Part shown: positions 1 to 9,334 of the stretch, piece after piece
How the letters are laid out: every line of letters begins with the position of its first letter
How positions within the stretch are numbered: the first letter of the stretch is position 1
Assembly: GCF_006546985.1 (NCBI RefSeq)
Contig: NZ_VATK01000023.1
Span: forward strand, 1-59,307
Length of the DNA: 59,307 bases
Origin: Bacillus sp. 03113
GTDB taxonomy: Bacteria > Bacillota > Bacilli > Bacillales > Cytobacillaceae
Direction: 5' to 3'
Made by a program: the position numbers and the translations under genes
Notes under the pieces: generated by a model
What the model was told of the DNA's origin: nothing
Seen by the model: only the letters and a program-made list of their open reading frames with translations
Databases searched by the model: none

Positions 1-56
1 TCAGCGCCGATGGTAGTTGGGGGCTCTCCCCCTGTGAGAGTAGGACGTCGCTAGGC
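1..56 (+). rRNA. rrf: 5S ribosomal RNA, 3' end (partial)
   Basis: The first 56 bases match the 3' half of Bacillus 5S rRNA, including the GGTAGTTGGGGG...CCCCCTGTGAGAGTAGGAC hairpin region and the closing CGTCGCTAGGC. The 5' part lies outside the window. This is the end of an rRNA operon, which in B. subtilis also precedes ctsR. The 3' boundary is set by homology and may be off by a few bases. Confidence 0.95.
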
Positions 57-57
57 A

Positions 58-94
58 ACAAAAAAGAGCATCTGGATCAGGTGCTCTTTTTTGT
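58..94 (+). terminator. rRNA operon terminator
   Basis: Intrinsic terminator just downstream of 5S. An A-rich arm ending AAGAGCA pairs with TGCTCTTTTTT around a loop of about 11 bases, and the T-run continues as TTTTTTGTTGTG. It should end the upstream rRNA transcript. Confidence 0.9.
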
Positions 95-225
95 TGTGTT
101 TAGAGAAAGAGAAGTCGATGATAAAATGAGTCAAGTGGGCGCTTTCATCCGAATTGAATTCATTTATTTAGACCTCCATGTTTACCTGTTAGACTAAAAT
201 GGTAAAATTATTAAAGTCTGTTTCA

Positions 226-255
226 TTGCAAAACGAGTTTAATTTCATGTATAAT
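226..255 (+). promoter_or_regulatory. sigma-A promoter of the ctsR operon
   Basis: A -35 box TTGCAA (226-231) is followed after 18 bases by a perfect -10 TATAAT (250-255), about 40 bases upstream of ctsR. The predicted start falls inside the CtsR operator, as expected for a repressed heat-shock promoter. The rest of 95-225 shows no gene. Confidence 0.75.
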
Positions 256-258
256 TTA

Positions 259-275
259 CGTCAAATATAGTCAAA
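259..275 (+). promoter_or_regulatory. CtsR operator (direct heptad repeat)
   Basis: CGTCAAATATAGTCAAA is two copies of the RGTCAAA heptad separated by three bases (TAT), matching the known CtsR box RGTCAAANANRGTCAAA with a C for R at the first base. It overlaps the predicted transcription start, so CtsR bound here would block initiation and autoregulate the operon. Confidence 0.9.
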
Positions 276-292
276 GTCAGATAGGGGGTGGC

Positions 293-757
293 ATGATGAG
301 AAATATATCGGATATAATTGAAAATTACTTGAAGAAGGTATTAGAAATGAGCGAGCGAGAAATTGTAGAGATAAAAAGAAGTGAGGTTGCAGACAAATTT
401 GAATGTGTACCATCACAAATTAATTATGTGATCAATACTCGCTTTACAATTGAAAGAGGATATATCGTTGAGAGTAAACGCGGTGGAGGCGGTTATATTC
501 GCATTATGAAGGTTAAATCTTATGATCATGCTCATCTAATCGATCAATTAATATCCTTAATTCAACATCGCATTCCCCAGAGCAGTGCTGAAGATGTTAT
601 TTATCGTTTAATAGAGGAAGAGGTTATAACAAAAAGGGAAGCAAAAATCATGCTAAGTGTAATAGATCGATCAGTTTTATGCATTGAATTGCCGCTTCGT
701 GATGAATTGCGTGCTAGAGTGCTAAAAGCTATGCTGATTACCTTAAAATATAAATAA
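293..757 (+). CDS. ctsR: CtsR, transcriptional repressor of class III heat-shock genes
   Basis: The 154-residue product has the length of B. subtilis CtsR and is clearly related to it throughout. The winged helix-turn-helix (about residues 25-65, VPSQINYVINTRF) is followed by the glycine-rich wing RGGGGYIRI, the thermosensing loop in the family. The C-terminal part (DRSVLCIELPLRDELRARVLKAML) is the dimerisation and ClpC/McsB interaction region. It represses clp genes through the RGTCAAA repeat seen just upstream. Two in-frame ATGs occur, at 293 and 296; GGGGGTGG lies immediately upstream and either could be used. It heads the operon with mcsA, mcsB and clpC. Confidence 0.97.
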   Translation: MMRNISDIIENYLKKVLEMSEREIVEIKRSEVADKFECVPSQINYVINTRFTIERGYIVESKRGGGGYIRIMKVKSYDHAHLIDQLISLIQHRIPQSSAEDVIYRLIEEEVITKREAKIMLSVIDRSVLCIELPLRDELRARVLKAMLITLKYK

Positions 758-783
758 ATTTCAGCAGCTAAAGAGGTGATAAC

Positions 784-1329
784 ATGATTTGTGAAGAATG
801 TAATCAAAGACCGGCCACCCTTCATTTTACTAAAATAATTAGTGGAGAAAAAACAGAGTTTCATCTTTGTGAAAAATGTGCTCAAGAAAAAGGCGAATTA
901 TTTTTATTAAATGGCGGTTCGGGCTATTCTATAAATAATTTATTAGCTGGTTTGCTGAATATAGAGACAAATTTTCAACAAAAACAAGAGACATTTCAAA
1001 ATCCAGAAATATTACAATGTCCAAACTGTTCCATGACCTTTCAACAATTTATTAAAATCGGTCGATTTGGCTGTGCCCATTGTTATGCAACTTTTAAAGA
1101 TCGATTAAAGCCTATTTTAAGACGTTTGCATAGCGGAAATTGGAGTCATAATGGAAAGGTACCGAAAAGGATTGGTGGCAATATACATATTCAAAAGAAT
1201 ATTGCCCAATTAAAGTTAAGTTTAAAAGAATTGATTGTACAAGAAGAGTTTGAACATGCTGCGCAAATAAGGGATGAGATTCGATCATTGGAGAAAAAAC
1301 TAAATGGAAGTGAAGAGGGAGGTGCATAG
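784..1329 (+). CDS. mcsA: McsA, zinc-binding activator of the protein arginine kinase
   Basis: This 181-residue protein has four CxxC pairs (CEEC, CEKC, CPNC, CAHC) forming two zinc-binding units in the first 110 residues. A C-terminal UVR motif (about residues 140-175, [20 protein letters not shown]) follows. McsA activates the McsB arginine kinase and helps McsB mark CtsR and damaged proteins for ClpCP. The start ATG has AGAGGTGAT upstream. It lies 26 bases after ctsR, and its stop precedes the mcsB start by one base, which suggests translational coupling in the same transcript. Confidence 0.95.
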   Translation: MICEECNQRPATLHFTKIISGEKTEFHLCEKCAQEKGELFLLNGGSGYSINNLLAGLLNIETNFQQKQETFQNPEILQCPNCSMTFQQFIKIGRFGCAHCYATFKDRLKPILRRLHSGNWSHNGKVPKRIGGNIHIQKNIAQLKLSLKELIVQEEFEHAAQIRDEIRSLEKKLNGSEEGGA

Positions 1330-1330
1330 G

Positions 1331-2398
1331 TTGTCACTGGAACGATTTATTAATCAAGCAGTAAGTTCATGGATGAGTTCTGAGGGACCTGATGCCGATA
1401 TTGTATTAAGCTCCCGCATTCGTCTTGCACGCAATATTAATCAGTATAAATTTCCTATTCTTTTTTCCAATGAGGAAGCAAAGGAAGTTATTCAGACGAT
1501 CAAGAATAGAATAAAAGAAAAATCCTTCTCAAAATTTGATGGCAGCCTAGAGATGTTAATTATGGATGAGCTGCAACCTCTTCAAAAAAGAGTATTAGTT
1601 GAAAAGCACTTAATTAGCCCTCTTCTTGCAGAGGATTCTCCGTTCGGAGCTTGTTTATTATCAGTAAATGAAGAAGCAAGTATTATGATTAACGAAGAAG
1701 ATCATATTCGTATACAGTGTCTATTTCCTGGCTTCCAATTATTCGAAGCTTTAAGCTTGGCAAACGAAATTGATGATTGGTTTGAGGAGGAAATAGATTA
1801 TGCATTTGATGAAAAGGTTGGATATTTAACAAGCTGTCCAACAAATGTTGGTACTGGATTAAGAGCATCAGTCATGATGCATTTGCCAGGATTAGTACTA
1901 ACGGAGCAAATAAGTCGGATTATTCCTGCAATTAATCAACTAGGGCTAGTCGTTAGAGGAATTTATGGGGAAGGCAGCGAAGCTTTAGGTAATATATTTC
2001 AAGTTTCCAACCAGATTACATTAGGAAAGTCAGAACAAGACATTGTAGAAGACCTAAAAAGTGTTGTAGATCAATTAATTACCCAGGAAAGATCAGCACG
2101 AGAAGCATTAGAAAAGACTTCTAATATACAATTAGAGGACAGAATATATCGTTCTTATGGCATTTTGTGCAATAGTCGAATTATTGAAACAAAGGAAGCA
2201 GCTCGCTGTTTATCTGATGTAAAGCTTGGGATTGATATGGGATATATAAATAGTGTTCCCAAAAATATATTAAATGAATTAATGATCCTTACACAGCCAG
2301 GTTTTTTACAGCAGTATGCTGGTGGTCCATTGAGGCCAAATGAAAGAGATATTCGAAGAGCAACTTTAATTAGGGAAAGAATGAAATTGGATAAATAG
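1331..2398 (+). CDS. mcsB: McsB, protein arginine kinase
   Basis: The product is 355 residues from a TTG start at 1331. I chose this start because GGGAGGTG sits about six bases upstream, the next residues (SLERFI) align with the known N-terminus MSLKHFI, and a start further upstream would run into mcsA. It is an ATP:guanido phosphotransferase relative: SSRIRLARN near residue 30 and the catalytic-cysteine segment [10 protein letters not shown] (Cys near 168) are intact, as is the C-terminal pArg-binding type motif ERDIRRA. McsB phosphorylates arginines on proteins, which marks them for ClpC-ClpP degradation. The C-terminus is several residues shorter than in B. subtilis. Confidence 0.96.
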   Translation: MSLERFINQAVSSWMSSEGPDADIVLSSRIRLARNINQYKFPILFSNEEAKEVIQTIKNRIKEKSFSKFDGSLEMLIMDELQPLQKRVLVEKHLISPLLAEDSPFGACLLSVNEEASIMINEEDHIRIQCLFPGFQLFEALSLANEIDDWFEEEIDYAFDEKVGYLTSCPTNVGTGLRASVMMHLPGLVLTEQISRIIPAINQLGLVVRGIYGEGSEALGNIFQVSNQITLGKSEQDIVEDLKSVVDQLITQERSAREALEKTSNIQLEDRIYRSYGILCNSRIIETKEAARCLSDVKLGIDMGYINSVPKNILNELMILTQPGFLQQYAGGPLRPNERDIRRATLIRERMKLDK

Positions 2399-2418
2399 CA
2401 AACAAGGAGGATGAGAAA

Positions 2419-4869
2419 ATGATGTTTGGTCGATTTACAGAAAGAGCACAGAAGGTATTAGCATTAGCCCAAGAGGAAGCCATTCGATTAGGTCATAATA
2501 ATATTGGCACGGAACACGTATTACTAGGACTTGTAAGAGAAGGGGAAGGCATTGCAGCAAAAGCGTTATATGCTTTAGGTCTTGGTTCTGAAAAAATTCA
2601 AAAAGAAGTTGAGAATTTAATTGGGGTTGGCCAAGATGCATCTCAGACCATCCATTATACACCGAGAGCAAAGAAAGTAATTGAACTATCTATGGATGAA
2701 GCAAGGAAGTTAGGTCATTCATATGTAGGTACAGAGCATATTTTATTAGGTCTCATTCGTGAAGGAGAAGGAGTTGCAGCAAGAGTTCTAAATAACCTTG
2801 GTGTTAGTCTCAATAAGGCTCGTCAACAAGTACTTCAGTTGCTAGGAAGCAATGAATCAGGAAATCATCAAGGCGGTGCAGCTGCGAACGCAAATACACC
2901 TACGTTGGATAGTTTAGCAAGAGATTTAACCGCAATTGCAAGAGAAGGGAGTCTTGACCCAGTCATTGGCCGCAGCAAAGAAATTCAGCGTGTGATCGAA
3001 GTGTTAAGCCGTAGAACGAAAAATAATCCAGTATTGATTGGGGAGCCGGGTGTCGGTAAAACAGCGATTGCCGAAGGACTTGCACAACAAATTGTAAATA
3101 ACGAAGTTCCTGAAATTCTTCGAGATAAACGTGTTATGACCTTGGATATGGGAACAGTTGTAGCAGGAACCAAATATCGTGGTGAGTTTGAGGATCGTCT
3201 AAAGAAAGTAATGGATGAAATTCGTCAAGCTGGAAATATTATCTTGTTTATCGACGAACTTCACACATTAATAGGTGCCGGTGGAGCAGAAGGTGCTATT
3301 GATGCTTCTAATATTTTAAAACCTTCTCTTGCTCGTGGAGAACTTCAATGCATCGGAGCAACAACTTTAGATGAGTACAGAAAGTATATTGAAAAAGATG
3401 CTGCTTTAGAAAGACGTTTCCAACCGATCATGGTTGATGAGCCATCATCAGAAGAATCAGTCCAAATTCTTAAAGGATTACGCGATCGTTATGAAGCACA
3501 TCATCGCGTTTCTATTACAGATGAAGCAATTGAAGCTGCTGTAAAATTATCTGATCGTTATATATCAGATCGATTTTTACCAGATAAAGCCATTGATTTA
3601 ATCGATGAAGCTGGTTCAAAGGTACGTTTAAGATCTTACACAACACCACCAAATTTAAAAGAGCTTGAGTTAAAGCTTGAGGTTGTTCGTAAGGAAAAAG
3701 ATGCAGCTGTACAAAGTCAGGAATTTGAAAAGGCAGCTTCTTTAAGAGACTCAGAGCAAAGGCTTCGTGAAAAGCTAGAAGAAACGAAAAAGAATTGGAA
3801 AGAAAAGCAGGGCCAAGAAAATACAGAGGTGACAGTAGAAGATATTGCTCATGTTGTATCTAGCTGGACGGGTATTCCAGTTTCTAAGCTCGCTCAAACT
3901 GAAACAGAAAAATTGCTTAAGCTAGAAGAAATTTTACATTCAAGAGTTATCGGTCAAGAAGAAGCGGTTAAGGCTATTTCGAAAGCTGTTCGCCGTGCAA
4001 GAGCTGGATTGAAAGATCCAAAACGTCCAATTGGTTCGTTTATTTTCTTAGGTCCAACAGGTGTTGGTAAAACAGAGCTAGCGCGAGCATTAGCCGAAGT
4101 AATGTTTGGCGATGAGGATGCAATGATTCGTATTGATATGTCAGAATACATGGAAAAGCATTCAACATCAAGGCTTGTAGGATCACCGCCAGGATATGTA
4201 GGGTATGAGGAAGGTGGACAATTAACGGAAAAAGTACGAAGAAAGCCTTACTCAGTGGTTCTATTAGACGAAATAGAAAAGGCACATCCAGATGTATTCA
4301 ACATTTTATTGCAAGTATTAGAGGATGGTCGATTAACCGATTCAAAAGGAAGAACCGTTGATTTCAGAAATACTGTTCTTATCATGACATCAAATGTTGG
4401 GGCACAAGCATTAAAACGAAATAAATATGTTGGCTTTAATATCCAAGATGGAGATCAAGACTATAAAGATATGAAAGGGAAAGTGATGGAGGAGCTAAAG
4501 AGAGCCTTCCGACCTGAATTCCTAAATCGTATTGATGAGATCATTGTTTTCCATGCTTTAGAGAAAAAGCACTTAAAGCAAATTGTTTCACTTATGTCGG
4601 ATCAATTAACAAAACGGTTAAAAGAGCAAGATATCGATCTAACATTAACCGGAAATGCAATGGAAAAAATTGCGGATGAAGGCTATGATCCAGAGTATGG
4701 TGCTCGACCATTGCGTCGGGCGATCCAAAAACATATTGAAGATCGTTTGTCAGAAGAGCTGCTAAAAGGAACTGTATTAACCGGTCAAAACATTGTCATT
4801 GATGTTGAAAAGGGTGAATTTGTAGTTCAATTAGCTGAAGCAAGCGCAGAGCCAAATCTACAAAAGTAA
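2419..4869 (+). CDS. clpC: ClpC, AAA+ unfoldase of the ClpCP protease
   Basis: The 816-residue product is close to B. subtilis ClpC (810). The N-terminal double Clp repeat (1-145) is the adaptor and phospho-arginine docking domain. AAA1 has Walker A GEPGVGKT near 207. A UVR-bearing middle domain lies near 433 ([14 protein letters not shown]). AAA2 has GPTGVGKT near 545. A ClpP-docking VGF tripeptide sits near 670 in the loop RNKYVGFN. It unfolds substrates for ClpP with McsB or other adaptors. Two adjacent ATGs (2419, 2422) follow AAGGAGG; the family normally starts MMFGRF. It is the last gene of the CtsR operon before a possible terminator. Confidence 0.98.
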   Translation: MMFGRFTERAQKVLALAQEEAIRLGHNNIGTEHVLLGLVREGEGIAAKALYALGLGSEKIQKEVENLIGVGQDASQTIHYTPRAKKVIELSMDEARKLGHSYVGTEHILLGLIREGEGVAARVLNNLGVSLNKARQQVLQLLGSNESGNHQGGAAANANTPTLDSLARDLTAIAREGSLDPVIGRSKEIQRVIEVLSRRTKNNPVLIGEPGVGKTAIAEGLAQQIVNNEVPEILRDKRVMTLDMGTVVAGTKYRGEFEDRLKKVMDEIRQAGNIILFIDELHTLIGAGGAEGAIDASNILKPSLARGELQCIGATTLDEYRKYIEKDAALERRFQPIMVDEPSSEESVQILKGLRDRYEAHHRVSITDEAIEAAVKLSDRYISDRFLPDKAIDLIDEAGSKVRLRSYTTPPNLKELELKLEVVRKEKDAAVQSQEFEKAASLRDSEQRLREKLEETKKNWKEKQGQENTEVTVEDIAHVVSSWTGIPVSKLAQTETEKLLKLEEILHSRVIGQEEAVKAISKAVRRARAGLKDPKRPIGSFIFLGPTGVGKTELARALAEVMFGDEDAMIRIDMSEYMEKHSTSRLVGSPPGYVGYEEGGQLTEKVRRKPYSVVLLDEIEKAHPDVFNILLQVLEDGRLTDSKGRTVDFRNTVLIMTSNVGAQALKRNKYVGFNIQDGDQDYKDMKGKVMEELKRAFRPEFLNRIDEIIVFHALEKKHLKQIVSLMSDQLTKRLKEQDIDLTLTGNAMEKIADEGYDPEYGARPLRRAIQKHIEDRLSEELLKGTVLTGQNIVIDVEKGEFVVQLAEASAEPNLQK

Positions 4870-4886
4870 TTAGATTTAACGATAAA

Positions 4887-4920
4887 GGTACACGGTATTT
4901 TACAGCCGTGTACCTATTTT
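4887..4920 (+). terminator. hairpin after clpC, weak terminator or attenuator
   Basis: A perfect 9-bp stem (GGTACACGG, 4887-4895, with CCGTGTACC, 4906-4914) is followed by TATTTTAAATT. The T-run is short, so partial read-through into radA 25 bases later is likely. Confidence 0.6.
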
Positions 4921-4944
4921 AAATTAAAAGGAATGGTTTGATTA

Positions 4945-6324
4945 ATGGCAAAAAGGAAAACAAAATTTTTATGTAACGATTGCGGTTATGAGTCACCAAA
5001 ATGGATGGGGAAATGTCCTGGCTGTGGTCAATGGAATACGATGGTTGAAGAAGTGGAAAAAGCTGCACCAGGAAGAAGAGGGGCTTTTTTGCATACTCAG
5101 GAATCTGGCATTCGTTCAAAACCGACCCCAATAACGACCATTGAGAATGTGAGTGAACCGCGTATTCTCACTGATTTAGTAGAGTTAAATCGTGTGTTAG
5201 GCGGAGGTGTAGTAAAAGGATCTTTAGTCTTAATTGGAGGAGATCCTGGGATTGGAAAGTCTACTCTCCTTTTACAAGTTTCATCTCAATTAGCTGTTAA
5301 AAAGCATTTGGTGCTATACATATCAGGAGAGGAGTCCCTTAGACAAACGAAGCTAAGAGCAGATCGATTAGGCGTTCAATCAGAACACTTATTTGTCTAT
5401 TCGGAAACAAATTTAGAGGAGATAAGCCGTACCATTGATGCAACAAATCCAAACTTTGTCATTATTGATTCGATTCAAACTGTGTTTCACCCTGAAATTA
5501 CATCTGCGCAGGGAAGTGTTTCCCAAGTTCGAGAATGTACAGCAGAGCTGATGAGAATAGCGAAAACAAAAGGGATTGCCATCTTTATTGTGGGTCATGT
5601 GACAAAAGAAGGTTCAATTGCTGGACCTAGAATACTAGAACATATGGTTGATACCGTTCTATATTTCGAAGGAGAACGACATCATACATATCGAATTCTC
5701 CGAGCCGTTAAAAATCGCTTTGGTTCGACAAATGAAATGGGCATATTTGAAATGAAAGAATTTGGACTTGAAGAAGTTGAAAATCCATCCGAAATTTTTT
5801 TAGAGGAGCGATCACAAGGAGCGGCAGGGTCAACCGTAGTGGCTTCAATGGAGGGCACTCGTCCCGTGCTAGTTGAAATTCAAGCATTGATTTCTCCAAC
5901 AAGCTTTGGAAATCCAAGAAGAATGGCGACTGGAATTGATCACAATCGCGTACCACTATTAATGGCTGTATTAGAAAAAAGAGTAGGAATGCTGCTTCAA
6001 AATCAGGATGCGTACTTAAAGGTTGCGGGTGGTGTGAAGTTAGATGAGCCTGCCATTGATTTAGCGATTGCTGTCAGTATTGCTTCAAGCTTTCGGGACA
6101 AGCCTACCCGTCCTACTGACTGTATCATTGGTGAGGTTGGTTTAACGGGTGAGGTAAGAAGAGTTTCTAGAATTGAACAGAGAGTTCAAGAAGCTGTAAA
6201 GCTTGGCTTTGAAAGAGTAATACTTCCTGCAAATAATCTTAGTGGTTGGAAGGCACCATCAGGAATACAGTTAATCGGGGTTGCATCTGTTAGCGAAGCA
6301 TTGAAAGCAGCATTAGTAGAGTAA
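4945..6324 (+). CDS. radA: RadA (Sms), DNA branch-migration and repair ATPase
   Basis: The product is 459 residues, the usual family length. An N-terminal C4 zinc finger (CNDC...CPGC) is followed by a RecA-like ATPase with Walker [11 protein letters not shown] near residue 97. The RadA-specific [13 protein letters not shown] motif lies near 254, and a Lon-like C-terminal domain follows. RadA helps process recombination intermediates during repair and transformation. In most Bacillus its stop is followed directly by disA; here about 365 non-coding bases and then yacL follow. Confidence 0.97.
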   Translation: MAKRKTKFLCNDCGYESPKWMGKCPGCGQWNTMVEEVEKAAPGRRGAFLHTQESGIRSKPTPITTIENVSEPRILTDLVELNRVLGGGVVKGSLVLIGGDPGIGKSTLLLQVSSQLAVKKHLVLYISGEESLRQTKLRADRLGVQSEHLFVYSETNLEEISRTIDATNPNFVIIDSIQTVFHPEITSAQGSVSQVRECTAELMRIAKTKGIAIFIVGHVTKEGSIAGPRILEHMVDTVLYFEGERHHTYRILRAVKNRFGSTNEMGIFEMKEFGLEEVENPSEIFLEERSQGAAGSTVVASMEGTRPVLVEIQALISPTSFGNPRRMATGIDHNRVPLLMAVLEKRVGMLLQNQDAYLKVAGGVKLDEPAIDLAIAVSIASSFRDKPTRPTDCIIGEVGLTGEVRRVSRIEQRVQEAVKLGFERVILPANNLSGWKAPSGIQLIGVASVSEALKAALVE

Positions 6325-6689
6325 TATCTGTTAATAAAAGGAAAATGCAATCGTATAAGGAGCTTGTCGATTAAAAAAGAATATTGAAGGGTTACATTAA
6401 CTATGATAAAATGTAAGGTTTAATTATTTGACACTAAACAATCTGGGTGCTAACCTAGAACTGATTAGACAATATTTTGCATAGTTATTATGCATTTACA
6501 TTTATTTAGATCAAGTGGTGATCATCATAAAATGGAATAAAACTGCTTTAGCAATAAGTGTATGAGCAGTCATTGGTTATTTGCCAATTTTTTAAAATAT
6601 AACGTTTTCATTACAATCACAAATTTATGTGTAATAATAGGTTTCAATTTGGGGAATTTGTTTATAATGAATAAAAGGAGGTGAAGGGG
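6325..6689 (+). other. radA-yacL gap without disA; candidate promoter
   Basis: No open frame resembling DisA or a fragment of it is visible in this AT-rich stretch. A plausible sigma-A promoter is TTGAAG (6384-6389), 17 bases, TAAAAT (6407-6412). A TATAAT also occurs at 6663-6668 but is too close to the yacL ribosome binding site to be a useful -10. The gap probably carries the yacL promoter. Confidence 0.5.
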
Positions 6690-7772
6690 ATGTTGAATCG
6701 TATAGTGCAAGTATGTTTTCTCATTATAGGAGGAACCCTCGGTATATTTTTGTTGCCAGATTTATTGAAACTGGTAACGCTGGATAATATTCAATTATTA
6801 AATAACCCTTATGTGTCCGCCATTTTAGGTGCTATTATCTTTTATCTTATTACTTTTTGGGCGGTTGATTTTATCGTTAATTGTGTAAAATGGGTAGAGG
6901 AATCTCTTGTGAAAGCACCGATCACAGATATTATATTTGGCAGTGTCGGTCTTGCCTTTGGGCTGCTTCTTGCTTTTTTAATAGGCTTTGCTCTAACAGC
7001 GATAGAGGTGCCTATTCTCAACACTGTAGCACCTATCTTATTAACCCTTCTTTTTGGATATTTAGGTTTTCAAGTAGGATTTAAAAAGAGAGATGAACTT
7101 TTAGGCTTATTTTCTAGTCGGAAGAAAAAATCAGGCGAAGATGAAGCTGATAAAATACAAAACAGCCAGTTAAAAATTCTCGACACAAGTGTTATTATTG
7201 ATGGGAGAATTGCAGATATATGCCAAACTGGTTTTTTAGAAGGAACGATAGTCATCCCTCAATTCGTTTTAGAAGAGCTGCAGCATATTGCAGATTCTTC
7301 TGACGTTTTAAAAAGAAATAGAGGGCGAAGAGGTTTAGATATCTTAAACCGAATTCAAAAGGAGCTTGCGATTAAAGTAGAGATTTATGAAGGTGACTTT
7401 GAAGAAATCCAAGAAGTAGATAGCAAACTAGTGAAGCTAGCTAAATTGACAAATGGGGTCGTTGTAACAAATGACTTTAATTTAAATAAAGTATGTGAAC
7501 TGCAGAAAGTTGAAGTATTAAATATCAATGATTTGGCAAATGCAGTGAAGCCTGTTGTACTTCCTGGAGAAGAAATGAATGTTCAAGTGATTAAAGATGG
7601 CAAAGAACATAATCAGGGAGTGGCTTATTTAGATGATGGTACGATGATAGTCGTCGAAGAAGGCCGTAATTACATTGGAAAGCACATTGATGTTCTTGTA
7701 ACCAGTGTACTGCAAACCTCTGCGGGAAGAATGATTTTTGCAAAACCGAAATTATTAGAAAAAGCATTGTAA
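6690..7772 (+). CDS. yacL: YacL, membrane-anchored PIN/TRAM domain protein
   Basis: The 360-residue product starts at ATG 6690 (MLNRIVQ), nine bases after AAAGGAGG. A GTG at 6681 lies within that ribosome binding site and is unlikely to be used. Four hydrophobic segments in the first 125 residues predict a membrane anchor. A PIN nuclease-like domain starts near 163 ([12 protein letters not shown]), with further conserved acidic residues (VVTNDFNL). A C-terminal TRAM domain ([22 protein letters not shown]) follows. PIN/TRAM proteins are predicted RNA-binding or RNA-cleaving proteins; I know no firm role for YacL. It sits upstream of ispD as in B. subtilis, but without disA before it. Confidence 0.92.
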   Translation: MLNRIVQVCFLIIGGTLGIFLLPDLLKLVTLDNIQLLNNPYVSAILGAIIFYLITFWAVDFIVNCVKWVEESLVKAPITDIIFGSVGLAFGLLLAFLIGFALTAIEVPILNTVAPILLTLLFGYLGFQVGFKKRDELLGLFSSRKKKSGEDEADKIQNSQLKILDTSVIIDGRIADICQTGFLEGTIVIPQFVLEELQHIADSSDVLKRNRGRRGLDILNRIQKELAIKVEIYEGDFEEIQEVDSKLVKLAKLTNGVVVTNDFNLNKVCELQKVEVLNINDLANAVKPVVLPGEEMNVQVIKDGKEHNQGVAYLDDGTMIVVEEGRNYIGKHIDVLVTSVLQTSAGRMIFAKPKLLEKAL

Positions 7773-7790
7773 TAGGATAGGAGTTTGTAT

Positions 7791-8489
7791 ATGGCTTATG
7801 AAGTCATTATTCTTGCGGCTGGGCAAGGGAAACGAATGGGAGCAGGGAAAAATAAAGTTTTTCTTAATTTAGATGGGATACCCATCATCATTCACACTTT
7901 ACGTGTTTTTGAAAAAGATAATCAATGTAAGAAGATGTGGATTGTGATAAATACTCGTGATAAAGAAGAATTGGAAAGGTTAATCCAAAAACATCATTTT
8001 CAAAAAAATATACAATTTGTAATCGGAGGAGCAGAAAGGCAGCATAGTGTTTATAATGCAGTCCAACTGATACAAGAGGATGAATTAGTGTTAGTGCATG
8101 ACGCAGCAAGACCATTTGTTCAGTCAGATCATATTTATCAGTTGGTTTTAGCAGCTAAACATAAGGGTGCGGCAGTATTGGCTGTTCAAGTAAAAGATAC
8201 AATAAAAAAAGTGATAGACAATAAAGTAGCAGAAACGATTGATCGTTCTAGCTTGTGGGCTGTACAAACCCCACAAGCTTTTCGTATGTCCTTGTTAGCT
8301 GAAGCCCATCAAAAAGCATTTGCAGATCAGTTTTTAGGTACGGACGATGCTAGTTTGGTCGAACGGCTTGACAAGGAAATTGAAATTGTGACAGGAAGCT
8401 ACGATAACATTAAACTAACGACGTGTGAAGATCTCTTTTTTGCAGAAGCAATCGTGAATAAAAGAAAGAATAAAAGAGAGCTCAATTAA
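7791..8489 (+). CDS. ispD: IspD, 2-C-methyl-D-erythritol 4-phosphate cytidylyltransferase
   Basis: The 232-residue enzyme of the non-mevalonate isoprenoid pathway joins MEP to CTP to give CDP-methylerythritol. The nucleotide-binding AAGQGKRMGAGKNK near the N-terminus, HDAARPFV in the middle and the C-terminal KLTTCEDL are characteristic. I chose ATG 7791 (MAYEVIIL) over an upstream TTG because AGGAG at 7778-7782 is correctly spaced. The next gene, ispF, acts two steps later in the same pathway. ispE is not in this window. Confidence 0.96.
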   Translation: MAYEVIILAAGQGKRMGAGKNKVFLNLDGIPIIIHTLRVFEKDNQCKKMWIVINTRDKEELERLIQKHHFQKNIQFVIGGAERQHSVYNAVQLIQEDELVLVHDAARPFVQSDHIYQLVLAAKHKGAAVLAVQVKDTIKKVIDNKVAETIDRSSLWAVQTPQAFRMSLLAEAHQKAFADQFLGTDDASLVERLDKEIEIVTGSYDNIKLTTCEDLFFAEAIVNKRKNKRELN

Positions 8490-8575
8490 ATCGTTTGATA
8501 GGGAATCATTCGCTTTAAAAATCGCAACCTCTCTTTTTAAGAGAGAAAACTTTTTCTGAAAAAAGGAGCAATGAA

Positions 8576-9058
8576 ATGTTTCGAATTGGACAAGGCTTTG
8601 ATGTACATCAATTGATTGAAGGCAGACCTCTTATCATTGGAGGTATTGAAATTCCACATGAAAAAGGACTATTAGGTCATTCAGATGCGGATGTTCTCTT
8701 ACATACCATTGCAGATGCATGTCTTGGTGCAATAGGAGAAGGGGATATTGGAAAGCACTTTCCAGATACAGATCCTGCCTTTAAGAATGCTGATTCTGCA
8801 AAGCTATTGCAACAAGTATGGAAATTAGTGAAAGAGAAAGGGTATGCACTTGTCAATGTAGATTGTACCGTTATTGCCCAAAAGCCGAAAATGTCCCCTT
8901 ATATACAACAAATGAGGGAAAGAATTGCCGTTCTTTTAGAAGCGACAGTGGAAGAAATTAATGTAAAAGCAACAACGACAGAAAAACTTGGTTTTACTGG
9001 CAGAGAAGAAGGTATTGCCTCTCAAGCTGTAATATTACTAAGAAAAATAGAATCTTAA
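8576..9058 (+). CDS. ispF: IspF, 2-C-methyl-D-erythritol 2,4-cyclodiphosphate synthase
   Basis: The 160-residue protein is full length for the family. The zinc ligands of GQGFDVHQL (Asp and His near residues 8-10) are intact, as are [19 protein letters not shown] and [11 protein letters not shown]. The C-terminal [15 protein letters not shown] completes the active site. It closes CDP-methylerythritol phosphate into the cyclodiphosphate with release of CMP. AAAAGGAG precedes the ATG. It is 86 bases downstream of ispD and probably on the same transcript. Confidence 0.97.
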   Translation: MFRIGQGFDVHQLIEGRPLIIGGIEIPHEKGLLGHSDADVLLHTIADACLGAIGEGDIGKHFPDTDPAFKNADSAKLLQQVWKLVKEKGYALVNVDCTVIAQKPKMSPYIQQMRERIAVLLEATVEEINVKATTTEKLGFTGREEGIASQAVILLRKIES

Positions 9059-9334
9059 TATCTTCTTTATCACGTTATAACGAGCAGTACAATCCCAACT
9101 TGAGATCGAGGAAGTGAGAAATTTGGAGGGATAACTGCCCGTAATAACCTGATTTGTTCAACTAACCATCAGTGAGGGAGAAGAAGTTTAACATTCTGCT
9201 CTACCTTCAAAACTAGTACATACTTGTTATGTCGGCATCCTCTCACTGATAGAAGTTTCACTTTATATGTGAAAAACAGAGTGGTAAAATAAAACCATTA
9301 TGAGCACGAAATTTTGGTGGGAGGCAGTATTCAA
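9059..9334 (+). other. structured ispF-gltX intergenic region, possible gltX leader
   Basis: No coding frame is apparent. A long interrupted stem pairs ATCAGTGAGGGA (from 9168) with TCCTCTCACTGAT (ending 9250) around a loop of about 55 bases. A smaller hairpin, TTTCAC...GTGAAA, follows near 9257-9275. The bases CAGAGTGGTAAAAT near 9280-9293 look slightly like a T-box core but lack the ACCGCG part. There is no T-run, so this is not a simple terminator. Function unknown. Confidence 0.45.

Noticed and set aside
6663-6668. TATAAT as the -10 of a yacL promoter
   Set aside because: A start from here would fall in the ribosome binding site itself, leaving no usable leader.
9280-9293. CAGAGTGGTAAAAT as a functional T-box ahead of gltX
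   Set aside because: The essential ACCGCG part and a following terminator/antiterminator pair are missing; only a vague resemblance remains.
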